NCBI RefSeq assembly: GCF_002198665.1
Contig: NZ_MWLM01000031.1
Coordinates: 856-64,855, forward strand
DNA length: 64,000 nucleotides
Direction of reading: 5' to 3'
Origin: Novosphingobium sp. B 225
Lineage (GTDB): Bacteria > Pseudomonadota > Alphaproteobacteria > Sphingomonadales > Sphingomonadaceae
The notes below the pieces were generated by a model. The model was not told the origin of the DNA. It saw only the letters and a program-made list of their open reading frames with translations, and ran no database searches. Made by a program: the position numbers and the translations under genes. Below, in pieces: positions 54,948 to 64,000 of the stretch. Within the stretch, counting starts at the first letter, position 1; each line of letters begins with the position of its first letter.

Positions 54948-55472
54948 ATGTTTGCCTGCCTCGCGCCGCTGTTGCTGGTGGCGGGGGCCGCTCCGCCCGA
55001 AACTGCCTCGCCGGCCAAGGACGAGACATGCAAGGTTGAGCCGCGCAAGCCGATGGCCAGCGCGACCCATTTCTATCCCGCCGATGCCGATGCCAGTGCT
55101 GCAGTGGATGCCGCACTGGCCGATGCGGCCAAGGGGCAGAGGATCGCCCTGATCGTGTTCGGGGCGGATTGGTGTCATGACAGCCGCGCGCTGGCGCGGG
55201 TGCTGACGGGCGACGCATTCAAGGCCGAGTTCGCCGAACGCTATTCGGTGACCTTCATCGACGTCGGCAAGCCCCAGACCGGGGAAGGGCGCAATCTCGA
55301 ACAGATCGCCCGGTTCGGGGTGAAGCGCCTCAAGAGCACGCCCGCGATGTTTGCTGTGGGTGCGAAGGGCAAGGCGATCAACGGCAAGAAGGATGCGCTG
55401 TCCTGGCGCAGTGCGGACAGTCGGGGTGATGCCGCAGTGTTGGCGTGGCTGCGGGGATTGGCGAAGCGCTGA
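54948..55472 (+). CDS. thioredoxin-like protein with a single active-site Cys
   Basis: 174 residues, start five bases after cobS, short hydrophobic N-terminus (MFACLAPLLLVAGAAPP) suggesting export. FGADWCHDSRALAR replaces the WCxxC motif by WCHDS (Cys76), so normal disulfide reduction is unlikely. STPAMFAVGAKGK has the cis-Pro equivalent. Coupling to cobS suggests a shared transcript, not a shared task. Confidence 0.85.
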   Translation: MFACLAPLLLVAGAAPPETASPAKDETCKVEPRKPMASATHFYPADADASAAVDAALADAAKGQRIALIVFGADWCHDSRALARVLTGDAFKAEFAERYSVTFIDVGKPQTGEGRNLEQIARFGVKRLKSTPAMFAVGAKGKAINGKKDALSWRSADSRGDAAVLAWLRGLAKR

Positions 55473-55478
55473 CTCCCT

Positions 55479-55574
55479 CTCCTCTTCAGAGGAGCGCCCG
55501 GGGGATGGTGGCGGCACGCGACCACATCGCCTGAACCGCACCACCTTCAACCCCCTCCTCTAAAGAGGAAGGGG
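55479..55574. repeat. CT-rich hairpin element, copy 2 with an extra half
   Basis: The main stem is CCCCTCCTCT, AA, AGAGGAAGGGG (55552-55574) with the same bulged A as the copy at 31063. A smaller stem CTCCTCT/AGAGGAG lies at 55479-55494. CTTTGG follows the main stem. It separates two convergent genes and may act as their terminator. Confidence 0.65.
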
Positions 55575-55587
55575 CTTTGGTCAGGCT

Positions 55588-58500
55588 CTACCCGTCATCC
55601 GAATCTGCATGTGCCGTTTCCCCGCCGCTAGCAGGGCCGGACCAGCCGCTTGCGCCGTCCTTGCCCTCCCACCAGTATGCCGGGCGCAGCCTTGTGCCGG
55701 TCAGTTCCTCGTTCAGCGTGGCCGCATCCATCAGGCGGCCGCCGATCATCACTTTGGAGACTTTTTCCGAATTGCGGATATCCTGTGTGGGATCGGCATC
55801 GAGCACCACCATGTCCGCCAGCTTGCCTGCTTCGAGCGAGCCGACGTCTTGATCGTACCCCAGCGACCGCGCGCTTTCGATTGTGCCGGCACGCAAGGCC
55901 TCAACCGGGGTCATCCCGCCGCGCACGAACGACCACAGTTCCCAATGCGCGCCGATCCCGGCTTCCTGTCCGTGCGCGCCGATCGAAACCGGCACGCCCA
56001 GCTTGGCCAGCTTACGCGCCTCGCGCGCACTGTTGCCATCGCGGTAGTCCTCTTCGGGCGCGAGGGTGCGACGCGCGCTGCCGGCGGTCAGCAGGGCGGA
56101 TGGCTCATGTTTCTGCAGCAAGGGCTGCTTCCACACTTCGGTATGCGAACGCCAGTATGGATCGCCCGCCGGGCCGCCATAGGTGACCACCAGTGTCGGC
56201 GTATAACCGGTCTTCGATTTGCCGAAGAACTGCAGCACATCGTCATAGAACACGTCGAGCGGCAGGTTGTGTTCGATCGTGGTGTTGCCGTCGGCGATCA
56301 GGGACATATCGAACCCGAACAGCGATCCGCCTTCGGCCACTGAGCGGATGCCTTCGGCAAGAGCAGCGGCGGTCACTTGCTGGCGCTGGTCGCGGCGCGG
56401 CTGGTTATAGTTCTTCAGGCTGTGCGCGCCCTGTGCCTTGAGGCGGCGAACGTGCTGCAAGGCATCTTCGTAGGAATTGATCTCGGCATAAACACCGTTC
56501 TGCTTGGCGCCATAGACGATCTCGGCAGTCGAGAACGTGCGGGGGCCGATAACTTTGCCCGCGCGGACCATGTCGAGATTGGGGAAGGCGGTGCGTGCGC
56601 TGCTTGAGGGGTCATGCCGGGTGGTCACGCCCAGTGCCAGGTTGACCATTTCGACCCAGTTGGCCTGCGGGGTGATTTCATCCACTCCCAAGGGGCCATG
56701 GGCGTGGGCATCGACCAGCCCGGGGATGATGGTCTTGCCGCTGGCGTCAAGTGTAGGGGTGCCGGGCGGGACCGTCACTTCGCCGCGCTTGCCAACTGCC
56801 TTGATCCGGTCACCTTCGATCAACAGCACGCCGTCATCGATCACGCCGCCATCGGCCCCGGCCATAGTCACTACCCGCGCACCAACCAGCGCGACACGCC
56901 CGGTGGGTTTGTCGGCCTTGACTGTCATCGAGAGCGAAATGCCAACCTTGGGTGGGGTGTATGTCGGCTTGGCGTCCTTGGCGGCAGGCGCATCGGCGAA
57001 CAGTACGGCGCGTTCGGCGGTATAGACCACCGGGCCCAGCGACCAATGGAGCCGCTTGCTGTCTCCGCTCCAATGGATCCAGTCTGCGCCGTTCTCGCTC
57101 GCCTTGGTCACCGGCAGTCCGCCGCTCTTGGTGCCGAGCGACACTTCCTGCGTTCCCGGCAGCAGCGGGGTCACGAACGCCTGATAGTTCTGGCGGAAGG
57201 CCAGGGCCTGCCCATCGGGCGAAATGCTGTAATCGTTGACCAACTCGCCCTTGGCATGGACGCGGCGCGCTTCGCCATTCAGATCATAACTGACAATCGA
57301 ACTGTCCTTACCGCCTTCAAACACGAATACCCGATCACTGCCCGCGCCAAACTGGGGCGAGCGGCCATTCTCGGTGATCCGCACTGCGGCTCCGCCAGTG
57401 GCAGGCACCCGGTAGATTCCCGGCTCGCTGCCACCGCGCGGGCTGGTGAGGTAACCGCCGCCATCCTTTTCAAACACCACCAGCTTGCCGTCGGGCGAAA
57501 AGCGCGGGTGGGCATAGTGGCCGGGTTGCTGAGTGAGGGCCGTGACCTTGCCGCCGCCTGCGCCAATCACTTGTACCGAGCCCAGTCCGGCATCGGTCCA
57601 GCGCACGAAAGTGATCTTCTTGCCGTCCGCCGACCACGATGGATAGGCCTCCATCGCTTCGGCATCGCCGGTCAGGCGGCGCGGCTCACCGCCGCTCGCG
57701 CTCTTGAGCCACAGCTTGCCCAGTGTTTCGAACACCACCGTCTTGCCATCAGGCGACATTTGCGCGCCGCGCGGCATTTTGGTTTGGAAACTGTCCGGCG
57801 CAACGGCGACGGGCGGACGCGGCGGATCGATCACGCTGCGGCTGTCGGCGATGCGGAACGGGATCACACTCGCTTTGTCGCTGGCCGTATCGACCCGGTT
57901 GAGTTTGCCCCCGGCCCAGAACGCCAAACTGGCCGAATCCGGCGTCCAGGCCATATTGGGATAGACGCCCGTCACCGCCCAGGTTTCCTGCACGTCCTGA
58001 TCGAGCGCGTCATAGACCTTGCGGTCGGTGCCGGTCGCCAGGTCGCGGACATACAGCTTGGACTTGGTCCGCTCGCGCCGGACATAGGCGATTTTTTTGC
58101 CATCGGGCGACGGGGTGGGCCGCACCGCGCCGCCTTCACCGCCGATCACGCTTTCGCTTTTGCCCGTATCGAGATCATAGCGCTCAACTTCGAACAGCTG
58201 CCCGTTGCTGTCCTGCGCATATTCGAACACCGGCCCCGGTGTGGTATTTTTGGTATAGTAGATGTGCTTGCCATCCGGCGCAAAGATCGGCTCGCCCAGT
58301 TCTTTCTGGTGCTGCTCGCTCGGCCGCTTGACCAGCAGCACCCCATCGCCGCCCGATACGTGATAGAGCCAGACCTCGCCTGTGCCGAGCGAGCGACCGG
58401 TGGTGAAGTGCTTTTTGGCGGAAATGAACCGCCCGTCCGGGCTCCAGCTCGGCTGGTTGAGCAAGCGAAAGCTTTCCTTGGTCACTTGCCGCTTATCACT

Positions 58501-58875
58501 GCCATCGCGGTTCATGATCCAGATATTGTCGCCGCCGCCCCGGTCAGAGGTAAAGGCGATCCGCTTGCCATCGGGGGAAAAGCGCGGCTGGGTTTCATAC
58601 GGCAGCCCTTCGGCAATCCGCGTCGGGGTGCCGCCCGCAATCGGCAAGGTGTAGATGTCGCCAAGCAGGTCGAAGGCCAACGTCTGCCCATCGGGGCTGA
58701 CGTCCAGATTCATCCAGGTGCCTTCACTGGTGTCGATCGGAATCTCGCGCAGCTTCATGCCTGGTGGGGCTGCAACGTCCCACTTGGGCGCGTCTTCCGC
58801 CAGGGCAGGTGCGGCAACCCCGGTCAGGGCAACGGCAAGCGCGAGGCGCGATGCGGCGCGGATCGATCGGTTCAT
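55588..58875 (-). CDS. exported beta-propeller amidohydrolase
   Basis: 1095 residues with a signal peptide ending ALA-ED. Repeated SPDGK-type blades (for example RFSPDGKRIAFTSDRGG near residue 98) form TolB/WD40-like propellers over about the first 640 residues. The amidohydrolase domain follows: IIPGLVDAHAHGPLG is the metal motif and IEHNLPLDVFYDD a later ligand region. Members cleave peptides, amides or cyclic amides. It is full length and isolated. A terminator-like repeat follows the stop. Confidence 0.9.
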   Translation of the reverse strand: MNRSIRAASRLALAVALTGVAAPALAEDAPKWDVAAPPGMKLREIPIDTSEGTWMNLDVSPDGQTLAFDLLGDIYTLPIAGGTPTRIAEGLPYETQPRFSPDGKRIAFTSDRGGGDNIWIMNRDGSDKRQVTKESFRLLNQPSWSPDGRFISAKKHFTTGRSLGTGEVWLYHVSGGDGVLLVKRPSEQHQKELGEPIFAPDGKHIYYTKNTTPGPVFEYAQDSNGQLFEVERYDLDTGKSESVIGGEGGAVRPTPSPDGKKIAYVRRERTKSKLYVRDLATGTDRKVYDALDQDVQETWAVTGVYPNMAWTPDSASLAFWAGGKLNRVDTASDKASVIPFRIADSRSVIDPPRPPVAVAPDSFQTKMPRGAQMSPDGKTVVFETLGKLWLKSASGGEPRRLTGDAEAMEAYPSWSADGKKITFVRWTDAGLGSVQVIGAGGGKVTALTQQPGHYAHPRFSPDGKLVVFEKDGGGYLTSPRGGSEPGIYRVPATGGAAVRITENGRSPQFGAGSDRVFVFEGGKDSSIVSYDLNGEARRVHAKGELVNDYSISPDGQALAFRQNYQAFVTPLLPGTQEVSLGTKSGGLPVTKASENGADWIHWSGDSKRLHWSLGPVVYTAERAVLFADAPAAKDAKPTYTPPKVGISLSMTVKADKPTGRVALVGARVVTMAGADGGVIDDGVLLIEGDRIKAVGKRGEVTVPPGTPTLDASGKTIIPGLVDAHAHGPLGVDEITPQANWVEMVNLALGVTTRHDPSSSARTAFPNLDMVRAGKVIGPRTFSTAEIVYGAKQNGVYAEINSYEDALQHVRRLKAQGAHSLKNYNQPRRDQRQQVTAAALAEGIRSVAEGGSLFGFDMSLIADGNTTIEHNLPLDVFYDDVLQFFGKSKTGYTPTLVVTYGGPAGDPYWRSHTEVWKQPLLQKHEPSALLTAGSARRTLAPEEDYRDGNSAREARKLAKLGVPVSIGAHGQEAGIGAHWELWSFVRGGMTPVEALRAGTIESARSLGYDQDVGSLEAGKLADMVVLDADPTQDIRNSEKVSKVMIGGRLMDAATLNEELTGTRLRPAYWWEGKDGASGWSGPASGGETAHADSDDG

Positions 58876-58969
58876 AAGGCAAGACTCCCTGTTGCGCCCA
58901 TCATGGACGCCCGCCGAGATTGGTCAACGTCGCGTTCTGCAAACGGCATGGGCCGGGCGGCGAACGGCT

Positions 58970-60076
58970 TTAGCCGTTCGGCACCACCAGATACTTCTCG
59001 CCAGTCCGCCGTGCGTTGTATTCGCTCACGGCGTCCTTGGTCAGCATCTCTTCCAGGCTGACCCGCGCCTTGTAGTGGCTGGCGAAGGTGGTGGTCAGGT
59101 CCTTCATCACCCGCGCGCGCATCCGGCCGACCACTTCCATCCCGGCCTTCATCATGAACGGTGTCAGCAGCCATCCGGCCAGATCCCAGGTCAGGCCAAA
59201 CGCACGGTTGAGAATCGTCGGGCCGATATCGAGCGCGCCATAGATGTAGACCTTCTTGGGTTCGCTCGATCCATACCGGCTGAATGCCGCGCCGCGGCTG
59301 GCCGCGGCTTCCATGCAGGTCAAGATCTGGCTGGCAAGCGTGCCGCCACCGATCGGATCAAAGCCCAGCATTGCCTTGGTTTCGGCTATCGCATCAGTCA
59401 GCTGTGCCATGAAATCCGGGTCGGTCATGTTGAGCACGTGGGTCGCGCCCAGGTCTTTCAGCAGCTTCACCTGTTCTGTGCTGCGCACGATGTTGACCAG
59501 CGGGATATTGTCTTCCTGGCAGATCTTGACCAGCATCTGTCCCAGGTTCGAAGCCGCCGCAGCATGGACGATGCCGGTGTAGCCCTCCAGCTTCATCGTT
59601 TCGGTAAAACCGAGTGCGGTCATGGGATTGACGAACGAACTTGCGGCCTGTTCTGCGCTGACATTGTCATCGACCGGGAAAGCCATCTGCGCCTCGGCAA
59701 TGGCGTAGCTGGCATAGGCAGTGCCCGGCACGCAGGCGATCCGCTTGCCCATCAGATGTTCGGCGCCTTCGCCCGCTGCAACCACTGTGCCGGCCGCTTC
59801 GTTCCCCGCAGGCATCGCCATGCCGTGCCGTGCCTTGAATGCACGGGTCGCGCCATCGGGCATCCGGGCCACGACCTTGCCGGGACTATAGACCGCATTG
59901 TCGGTATCGGCGCTGGCGAACAGCAGGCCAAGATCCGACGGGTTGATCGGGGTCGCTTCCACCTTGATCAGCACCTGCCCGGGCTTTGGCGCATCCCAGG
60001 TCTTGTCATTGAGCTGGACGGTCAAGGTGCCGTCCGCATCGAGCTGGGTGGTCAGTTGCTTGCCGGTAAAGGTCAT
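58970..60076 (-). CDS. MDR-type alcohol dehydrogenase / quinone oxidoreductase
   Basis: 368 residues. GroES-like N-terminal domain and a Rossmann domain. KVEATPINPSDLGLLFASAD and NEAAGTVVAAGEGAEHLMGK fit the medium-chain family; structural zinc cysteines are not seen. VHAAAASNLGQMLVKICQED fills the nucleotide site position. Probable NADPH-linked reductase of an unknown enone or quinone. It stands alone between the amidohydrolase and truA. Confidence 0.9.
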   Translation of the reverse strand: MTFTGKQLTTQLDADGTLTVQLNDKTWDAPKPGQVLIKVEATPINPSDLGLLFASADTDNAVYSPGKVVARMPDGATRAFKARHGMAMPAGNEAAGTVVAAGEGAEHLMGKRIACVPGTAYASYAIAEAQMAFPVDDNVSAEQAASSFVNPMTALGFTETMKLEGYTGIVHAAAASNLGQMLVKICQEDNIPLVNIVRSTEQVKLLKDLGATHVLNMTDPDFMAQLTDAIAETKAMLGFDPIGGGTLASQILTCMEAAASRGAAFSRYGSSEPKKVYIYGALDIGPTILNRAFGLTWDLAGWLLTPFMMKAGMEVVGRMRARVMKDLTTTFASHYKARVSLEEMLTKDAVSEYNARRTGEKYLVVPNG

Positions 60077-60118
60077 TGGTCATCTCCCGATTCTTGTTTC
60101 AGAATGCAACCTAGTGAC

Positions 60119-60865
60119 TCATTCGCCGGGGTAAAGCGCCCGCACGAAATAGAGTCCATCGCTTGGCGCATTGAGGCCGAGTGTCTGCCGGTCACGGGCC
60201 GCCAGCGCCTCAGCCACCTGCGCCTCATCCCAGCGGCCCATCCCGACGAGCGCGAGGCAGCCAACCATCGAACGGACCTGGTGGTGCAGGAAGCTGCGCG
60301 CAGCAGTGCGGATCTGAACTTCATCGCCGATCCGCTCTACGTCCAGCCGGTCCAGCGTCTTGATCGGGCTTTGTGCCTGGCAATGGACTGAACGGAAGGT
60401 GGTGAAATCGTGGCTCCCGATCAAGGCCTGTGCGGCGCGGTGCATCGCCGCTGCATCGAGCGGCTGGGGCAGCTGCCACAGGCGGTCCCGATCAAGCGTG
60501 AGCGGCGCGCGGCGGTTGGCGATCCGATAGACATATTCGCGGCCAATGCAGGAAAACCGCGCGTGCCAGTCATCCGGTTTCACCGCACAGGCCGTGACCG
60601 CGATCGGATTGGGTCGCAAGTGGTGGTTGAGCGCCTCCATCAGCCGGAACGGGGCGATGTCCTTGGCCACATCCAGATGCGCCCGCATCGCCAGCGCATG
60701 AACCCCGGCATCGGTGCGCCCGGCGGCGTGGAGGGTAACCTGCTCGCCCGTGGTGGCCAACACCGCTTCCTCTACCGCCTGCTGCACGCTGGGGCCGTGG
60801 GCCTGGCGCTGGAGGCCGAAGAACGGGGTGCCATCGAATTCGAGGGTGAGGGCGAAGCGGGTCAT
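60119..60865 (-). CDS. truA: tRNA pseudouridine synthase A
   Basis: 248 residues from ATG 60865. The catalytic Asp is Asp52 in [27 protein letters not shown] sequence ([16 protein letters not shown]) and the late [13 protein letters not shown] are typical. It modifies U38-U40 of the anticodon stem. Downstream of fmt across the palindromic repeat. Confidence 0.97.
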   Translation of the reverse strand: MTRFALTLEFDGTPFFGLQRQAHGPSVQQAVEEAVLATTGEQVTLHAAGRTDAGVHALAMRAHLDVAKDIAPFRLMEALNHHLRPNPIAVTACAVKPDDWHARFSCIGREYVYRIANRRAPLTLDRDRLWQLPQPLDAAAMHRAAQALIGSHDFTTFRSVHCQAQSPIKTLDRLDVERIGDEVQIRTAARSFLHHQVRSMVGCLALVGMGRWDEAQVAEALAARDRQTLGLNAPSDGLYFVRALYPGE

Positions 60866-60877
60866 TTCATTCTCTTG

Positions 60878-60942
60878 CCGTTCGTGTCGAGCGAAGTCGA
60901 GACACCCCGCGCATGTGTCTCGACTTCGCTCGACACGAACGG
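60878..60942. repeat. long REP-like palindrome, copy 2
   Basis: 28-base perfect arms (60878-60905 with 60915-60942) around a 9-base spacer, between fmt and truA. Arm starts CCGTTCGTGTCGAGCGAAG. See the copy at 28843 for the compensatory change. In an fmt-truA transcript it would form a very stable hairpin and could shield or stop the RNA. Confidence 0.9.
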
Positions 60943-60948
60943 GCGTCG

Positions 60949-61854
60949 TTATGACAATAAAGTGCCCGCCGCCACACTGCGCCCGCGCAGCAGTTCGTCC
61001 ACTTGCATCACCGGCCGCCCCGCGCGCTGGATCAGCACCGGGCGGATTGCCGCGTGCCCGCAAGCCACGGTCAGGCGGTCATCCAGTGTGTAGCCCGCCG
61101 CACCCTCGCGGTTTACCACTTCGGCCTTGAGCACGCGGAAGCGCTCGCCATCCAGTTCAAACCATGCGCCGGGGGCCGGGGCAAAGGCGCGGACCTGCCG
61201 TTCGACCATTTCGGCGGCGTGAGCAAAGTCGATCCGGCTTTCGGCCTTGTCGATCTTTTTCGCATAGGTCACGCCCAGTTCGGGCTGCACCTCGGCGCGG
61301 TGGCTGGGCAGGTCGGCCAGTACCTCCACCATCAGCCGCGCGCCGATTTCGGCCAGTTCGGCAGTAAGTTCACCGGCGCTCTTGTCCTCCACCGGGGTGC
61401 GCGCGACGGCCAGCATCGGCCCGGTATCGAGCCCGGCCTCCATCTGCATGATCGTGATGCCGGTCACGCTGTCCCCCGCCAGGATCGCCCGCTGCACCGG
61501 CGCCGCACCGCGCCAGCGGGGCAACAATGAGCCATGCACGTTGAGACAGCCCAGCTTCGGCGCATCCAGCACCGCCTGCGGCAGGATCAGGCCATAGGCC
61601 GCGACCACTGCCACATCTGCCTCTAACGCGGCGAAGTCGGCCTGCTCGTCCGTGCCTTTCAGCGAAACCGGATGGCGCACCGGCAGTCCCAGTTCCTCGG
61701 CCTTGCGCTGAACAGGGCTGGGCATCAGCTGTTTGCCCCGGCCAGCGGGGCGCGGCGGCTGGCTGTAAACGCAGCACAGCTCATGCCCCGCTTCGACCAG
61801 CGCGGTCAGCGCCGGGACGGCGAAGTCCGGAGTGCCCATGAATATGATGCGCAT
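60949..61854 (-). CDS. fmt: methionyl-tRNA formyltransferase
   Basis: 301 residues from ATG 61854 ([20 protein letters not shown]). Formyl-folate site [16 protein letters not shown] and [20 protein letters not shown] are present. C-terminal OB domain follows. Divergent from recR with 40 bases between starts; a shared control region is likely. Confidence 0.97.
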   Translation of the reverse strand: MRIIFMGTPDFAVPALTALVEAGHELCCVYSQPPRPAGRGKQLMPSPVQRKAEELGLPVRHPVSLKGTDEQADFAALEADVAVVAAYGLILPQAVLDAPKLGCLNVHGSLLPRWRGAAPVQRAILAGDSVTGITIMQMEAGLDTGPMLAVARTPVEDKSAGELTAELAEIGARLMVEVLADLPSHRAEVQPELGVTYAKKIDKAESRIDFAHAAEMVERQVRAFAPAPGAWFELDGERFRVLKAEVVNREGAAGYTLDDRLTVACGHAAIRPVLIQRAGRPVMQVDELLRGRSVAAGTLLS

Positions 61855-61894
61855 CACTTTGCCTTTCGTGAAAGTGCGCCCTATCTGTCCCCCC

Positions 61895-62491
61895 ATGGCA
61901 TCGCAAGAGATCGAAGCACTGACCACCGCGCTGTCGCGCCTGCCGGGGCTGGGGCCGCGTTCGGCCCGGCGGGCGGTGCTGTGGCTGGTCAAACGCCGCG
62001 AAACCGCGCTGGTGGCGCTGCTTTCCGCGCTGGAAGGGGTGCAACAGACGCTGGTTGAATGCCAGACCTGCGGCAATGTCGATACCAGCGATCCCTGCCC
62101 TATCTGCAGCGATTCCCGCCGTGACATGCGCTCGCTGTGCGTGGTGGAGGATGTTGCGGACTTGTGGGCGCTTGACCGGGCGCGGTTGTTCGCGGGCAAG
62201 TATCATGTGCTTGGTGGTCGCCTCTCTGCGCTCGACGGGGTGCGGCCCGAGGATCTGACGATTGGCAAGCTGCTTGACCGCGTGGCTGCGGGCGGGATCG
62301 ACGAAGTGGTGCTGGCGATGAACGCCACGCTGGAGGGCCAGACCACCGCCCACTACATCGCCGAACGGCTGGAACAGTACCCGGTACGGATCACCCAGTT
62401 GGCGCACGGCCTGCCGGTTGGGGGTGAGCTGGATTACCTTGATGAGGGTACTTTGGCCCAGGCGCTCCGGGCGCGCAGGCCGATGGCCTGA
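61895..62491 (+). CDS. recR: recombination mediator RecR
   Basis: 198 residues from ATG 61895 ([20 protein letters not shown]). The helix-hairpin-helix start, the four-Cys zinc motif [16 protein letters not shown] and a Toprim domain ([12 protein letters not shown]) are intact. It loads RecA with RecO. Its only close partner here is the divergent fmt. Confidence 0.97.
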   Translation: MASQEIEALTTALSRLPGLGPRSARRAVLWLVKRRETALVALLSALEGVQQTLVECQTCGNVDTSDPCPICSDSRRDMRSLCVVEDVADLWALDRARLFAGKYHVLGGRLSALDGVRPEDLTIGKLLDRVAAGGIDEVVLAMNATLEGQTTAHYIAERLEQYPVRITQLAHGLPVGGELDYLDEGTLAQALRARRPMA

Positions 62492-62554
62492 TTGCGGGTG
62501 CAGCGCCGCATTTCTCCACGGGGAGGGCAGCGGCGCCTTTCAGTCAGGCATGGC

Positions 62555-63085
62555 TCAGTCGAACCATTCCAGCCACTTGGTCGTATCGCTGCGTTCATCC
62601 GGCTTGCGCCCGGTTTCGCGCAGCATGGCGTGGCGGATATCGAGCTGCGGGCTGATCGGGCTGACGATTTCGTAGACCCGGTCATACTCGCTATGGCGGA
62701 TCTTCCAGCCATCGGCAGTGCGGACATAAGTGTCGTAATAAAGCGATGAACCCATCGTGTCTTCGCCGCGTTCGGGATTGATGAAGCGGTCTTCCAGATA
62801 CCAGGTGCCCTTGGCGGTGTTATCATCGACAAAGCTGATTTCGGGCGTGTGGCCATGGTGCATGGCGATGACATCGGAATTGAAGCTGGAGGCGACGAAT
62901 TCCACCATGTCGGCCCGCCCCGAAACCCGCAGGCGATAGCCGCCGCCGCGGTAGTCGACGCTGACATCTTCGGCAAAACAAGTGGCCAGTTCGGTATGAT
63001 TGCCGGTGTCGATGCAGCGGAAATAGCGCGATTTGAGCTGGCGGATCTCTTCCAGGTCGGACAGCTGCTGCAAGGTAAAGGTCAT
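62555..63085 (-). CDS. SnoaL/NTF2-like domain protein
   Basis: 176 residues from ATG 63085 (MTFTLQQLSDLEEIRQLKSR). Conical-barrel fold typical of SnoaL-like 'bile acid dehydratase'/limonene-epoxide-like proteins: YFRCIDTGNHTELATCFAED near residue 20. A catalytic Asp/His set is not certain. The ATG overlaps the carboxyltransferase stop by four bases. Confidence 0.85.
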   Translation of the reverse strand: MTFTLQQLSDLEEIRQLKSRYFRCIDTGNHTELATCFAEDVSVDYRGGGYRLRVSGRADMVEFVASSFNSDVIAMHHGHTPEISFVDDNTAKGTWYLEDRFINPERGEDTMGSSLYYDTYVRTADGWKIRHSEYDRVYEIVSPISPQLDIRHAMLRETGRKPDERSDTTKWLEWFD

Positions 63086-64000
63086 GGCAGAATTCCCTCG
63101 TGATTGCGGGGGGAGAGTTGGCGGCCAGCGCACAGTCGCAGGCCGTGGAGCAGGGCATTGCGCAGTTCGCGCGGATCGATCACCTCGTCATAGGCCATCC
63201 GGCCCGACAGGTTCCACGCGCTTGCGGTTTGTTCGGCGAGCGCTCTGGCGGCAGCATCGGGGTCGAGCCCGGCGGCGCTTGCGCCAGCCCCGGCGGGCAT
63301 CGCGCCCAGGCTGATCGCGGGGAAAGCCAGGCTGACGGTTTGATTGTCAAACGGGTTCATCGCCATGATCGAGCTGCCGAACCCGAAAGCCTTGCGCAGC
63401 GTCACGTGCAGCTTTGGCACGCGCGCCCGGTGCTGCGCGGCGAACATCCGGGCAGCGTGGCGCAAGGTTCCGGCGCGCTCGCTGACGCTGCCGGGCATCA
63501 CGCCCGGCGTATCGGCGAGGAACACCAGCGGCAGCCCATGCGCGTCAGCCACTTCGATGAAATGCGCGGCCTTCTGTGCGGCGGCGGCATCGACTGAACC
63601 GGCGTTGACCGCCGGGTTGCTCGCAACAATTGCCACCGCCTGGCCGCCGAGCCGGGCGAGGGCAGTGACCAGCGCACCGCCGTAGTGCGGCTGCACTTCC
63701 AGCAGCGATTCCGCGTCGGCCAGCATGGCCAATATCGGCAGCACGGCAAAGGGCACGCGTGGATCGGGGTTGATCAGATCAAGGATCGCGTCAAGCTGGC
63801 GTTCGCTCTCTGCAGGTGCCGAAGAGGGGCCAAAGTATGACAGATACTGCCGCGCCAGCGCCACCGCCGAGGCATCGTCCGCCGCCAGATTGTGCGCCAC
63901 GCCCGAGGCGAGGTGGACCTGCGGGCCGCCCAGCTCTTCCTTGGTCACCACCTCGCCAATCGCGGCTTTGACGATTGGCGGCCCCGCTACGAACAGGCTG
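63082..64000 (-). CDS. acyl-CoA carboxylase, carboxyltransferase (beta) subunit, 3' part
   Basis: The frame enters from beyond the right edge, reading LFVAGPPIVKAAIGEVVTKE at the border, and ends at 63082. About 305 residues are visible. EELGGPQVHLASGVAHNLAADD-type text (GGPQVHLASGVAHNLA seen) and FLADTPGVMPGSVSE are acyl-CoA and biotin site motifs of propionyl/methylcrotonyl/geranyl-CoA carboxylase beta chains. The exact substrate cannot be chosen. The biotin subunit is not visible. Confidence 0.92.
   Translation of the reverse strand, partial: SLFVAGPPIVKAAIGEVVTKEELGGPQVHLASGVAHNLAADDASAVALARQYLSYFGPSSAPAESERQLDAILDLINPDPRVPFAVLPILAMLADAESLLEVQPHYGGALVTALARLGGQAVAIVASNPAVNAGSVDAAAAQKAAHFIEVADAHGLPLVFLADTPGVMPGSVSERAGTLRHAARMFAAQHRARVPKLHVTLRKAFGFGSSIMAMNPFDNQTVSLAFPAISLGAMPAGAGASAAGLDPDAAARALAEQTASAWNLSGRMAYDEVIDPRELRNALLHGLRLCAGRQLSPRNHEGILP

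Noticed and set aside
56614..59061. Plus-strand open frame of 815 codons opposite the amidohydrolase
   Set aside because: Antisense to a protein with clear domains; the translation is rich in His and Arg with no known motif.
1..64000. Transfer RNA, ribosomal RNA, prophage or transposase genes
   Set aside because: No cloverleaf, rRNA core or transposase motif was recognised on either strand, though a covariance-model search was not possible.

Overview
The window is chromosomal DNA from a high-GC alphaproteobacterium. The gene order, the long hairpin elements and the protein styles fit the order Sphingomonadales (Novosphingobium, Sphingomonas or Erythrobacter-like). This placement is inference from gene content; no 16S gene or tRNA gene is present. 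I found no CRISPR array, insertion sequence, prophage or replication origin.

Region 1 (1-20350): the S10-spc-alpha ribosomal protein superoperon on the + strand, rpsJ to rplQ, with secY, adk and rpoA. It is interrupted in unusual ways. A string of hairpins separates rpsJ from rplC. A strong intrinsic terminator follows rpmD, and then three membrane acyltransferase genes sit between rpmD and rplO. Two exported proteins of unknown role lie between adk and rpsM. Hairpin-rich spacers lie between rpsK and rpoA and between rpoA and rplQ. The cluster ends at a clear terminator after rplQ.

Region 2 (20380-35370): a prolyl oligopeptidase, two tandem exported paralogues, a wax ester synthase/diacylglycerol acyltransferase translationally coupled to an alpha/beta hydrolase, uvrC, a family VIII-type esterase, acyl-CoA thioesterase II, a JmjC/cupin oxygenase coupled to a BcsL/CelD-type acetyltransferase, and a K+-independent membrane pyrophosphatase with a textbook terminator.

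Region 3 (35516-45986): the housekeeping block hisG-hisD-nusB-thiL (- strand), a DUF2332 gene broken by a single in-frame TGA, a 96-nt structured intergenic element, and a tightly packed - strand unit bolA-nudix-pirin-SDR-epoxide hydrolase-ltrA. A J-domain protein follows on the + strand.

Region 4 (45961-53869): the most accessory-looking part. A TetR gene with a near-perfect palindrome at its start heads a - strand run of 12 small, mostly overlapping genes: two GSTs, three VOC proteins, DUF1801, DUF4287, DUF1428, a GFA-like protein, SRPBCC and a small membrane protein. A GGDEF protein is divergent from it. This block separates the bolA/J-domain genes from cobS, genes that are usually adjacent in alphaproteobacteria, so it looks inserted.

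Region 5 (53941-64000): cobS (without cobT next to it), a monothiol thioredoxin-like protein, a giant beta-propeller amidohydrolase, an MDR oxidoreductase, fmt-truA divergent from recR, a SnoaL-like protein and the 3' part of an acyl-CoA carboxylase carboxyltransferase gene that runs off the right edge.
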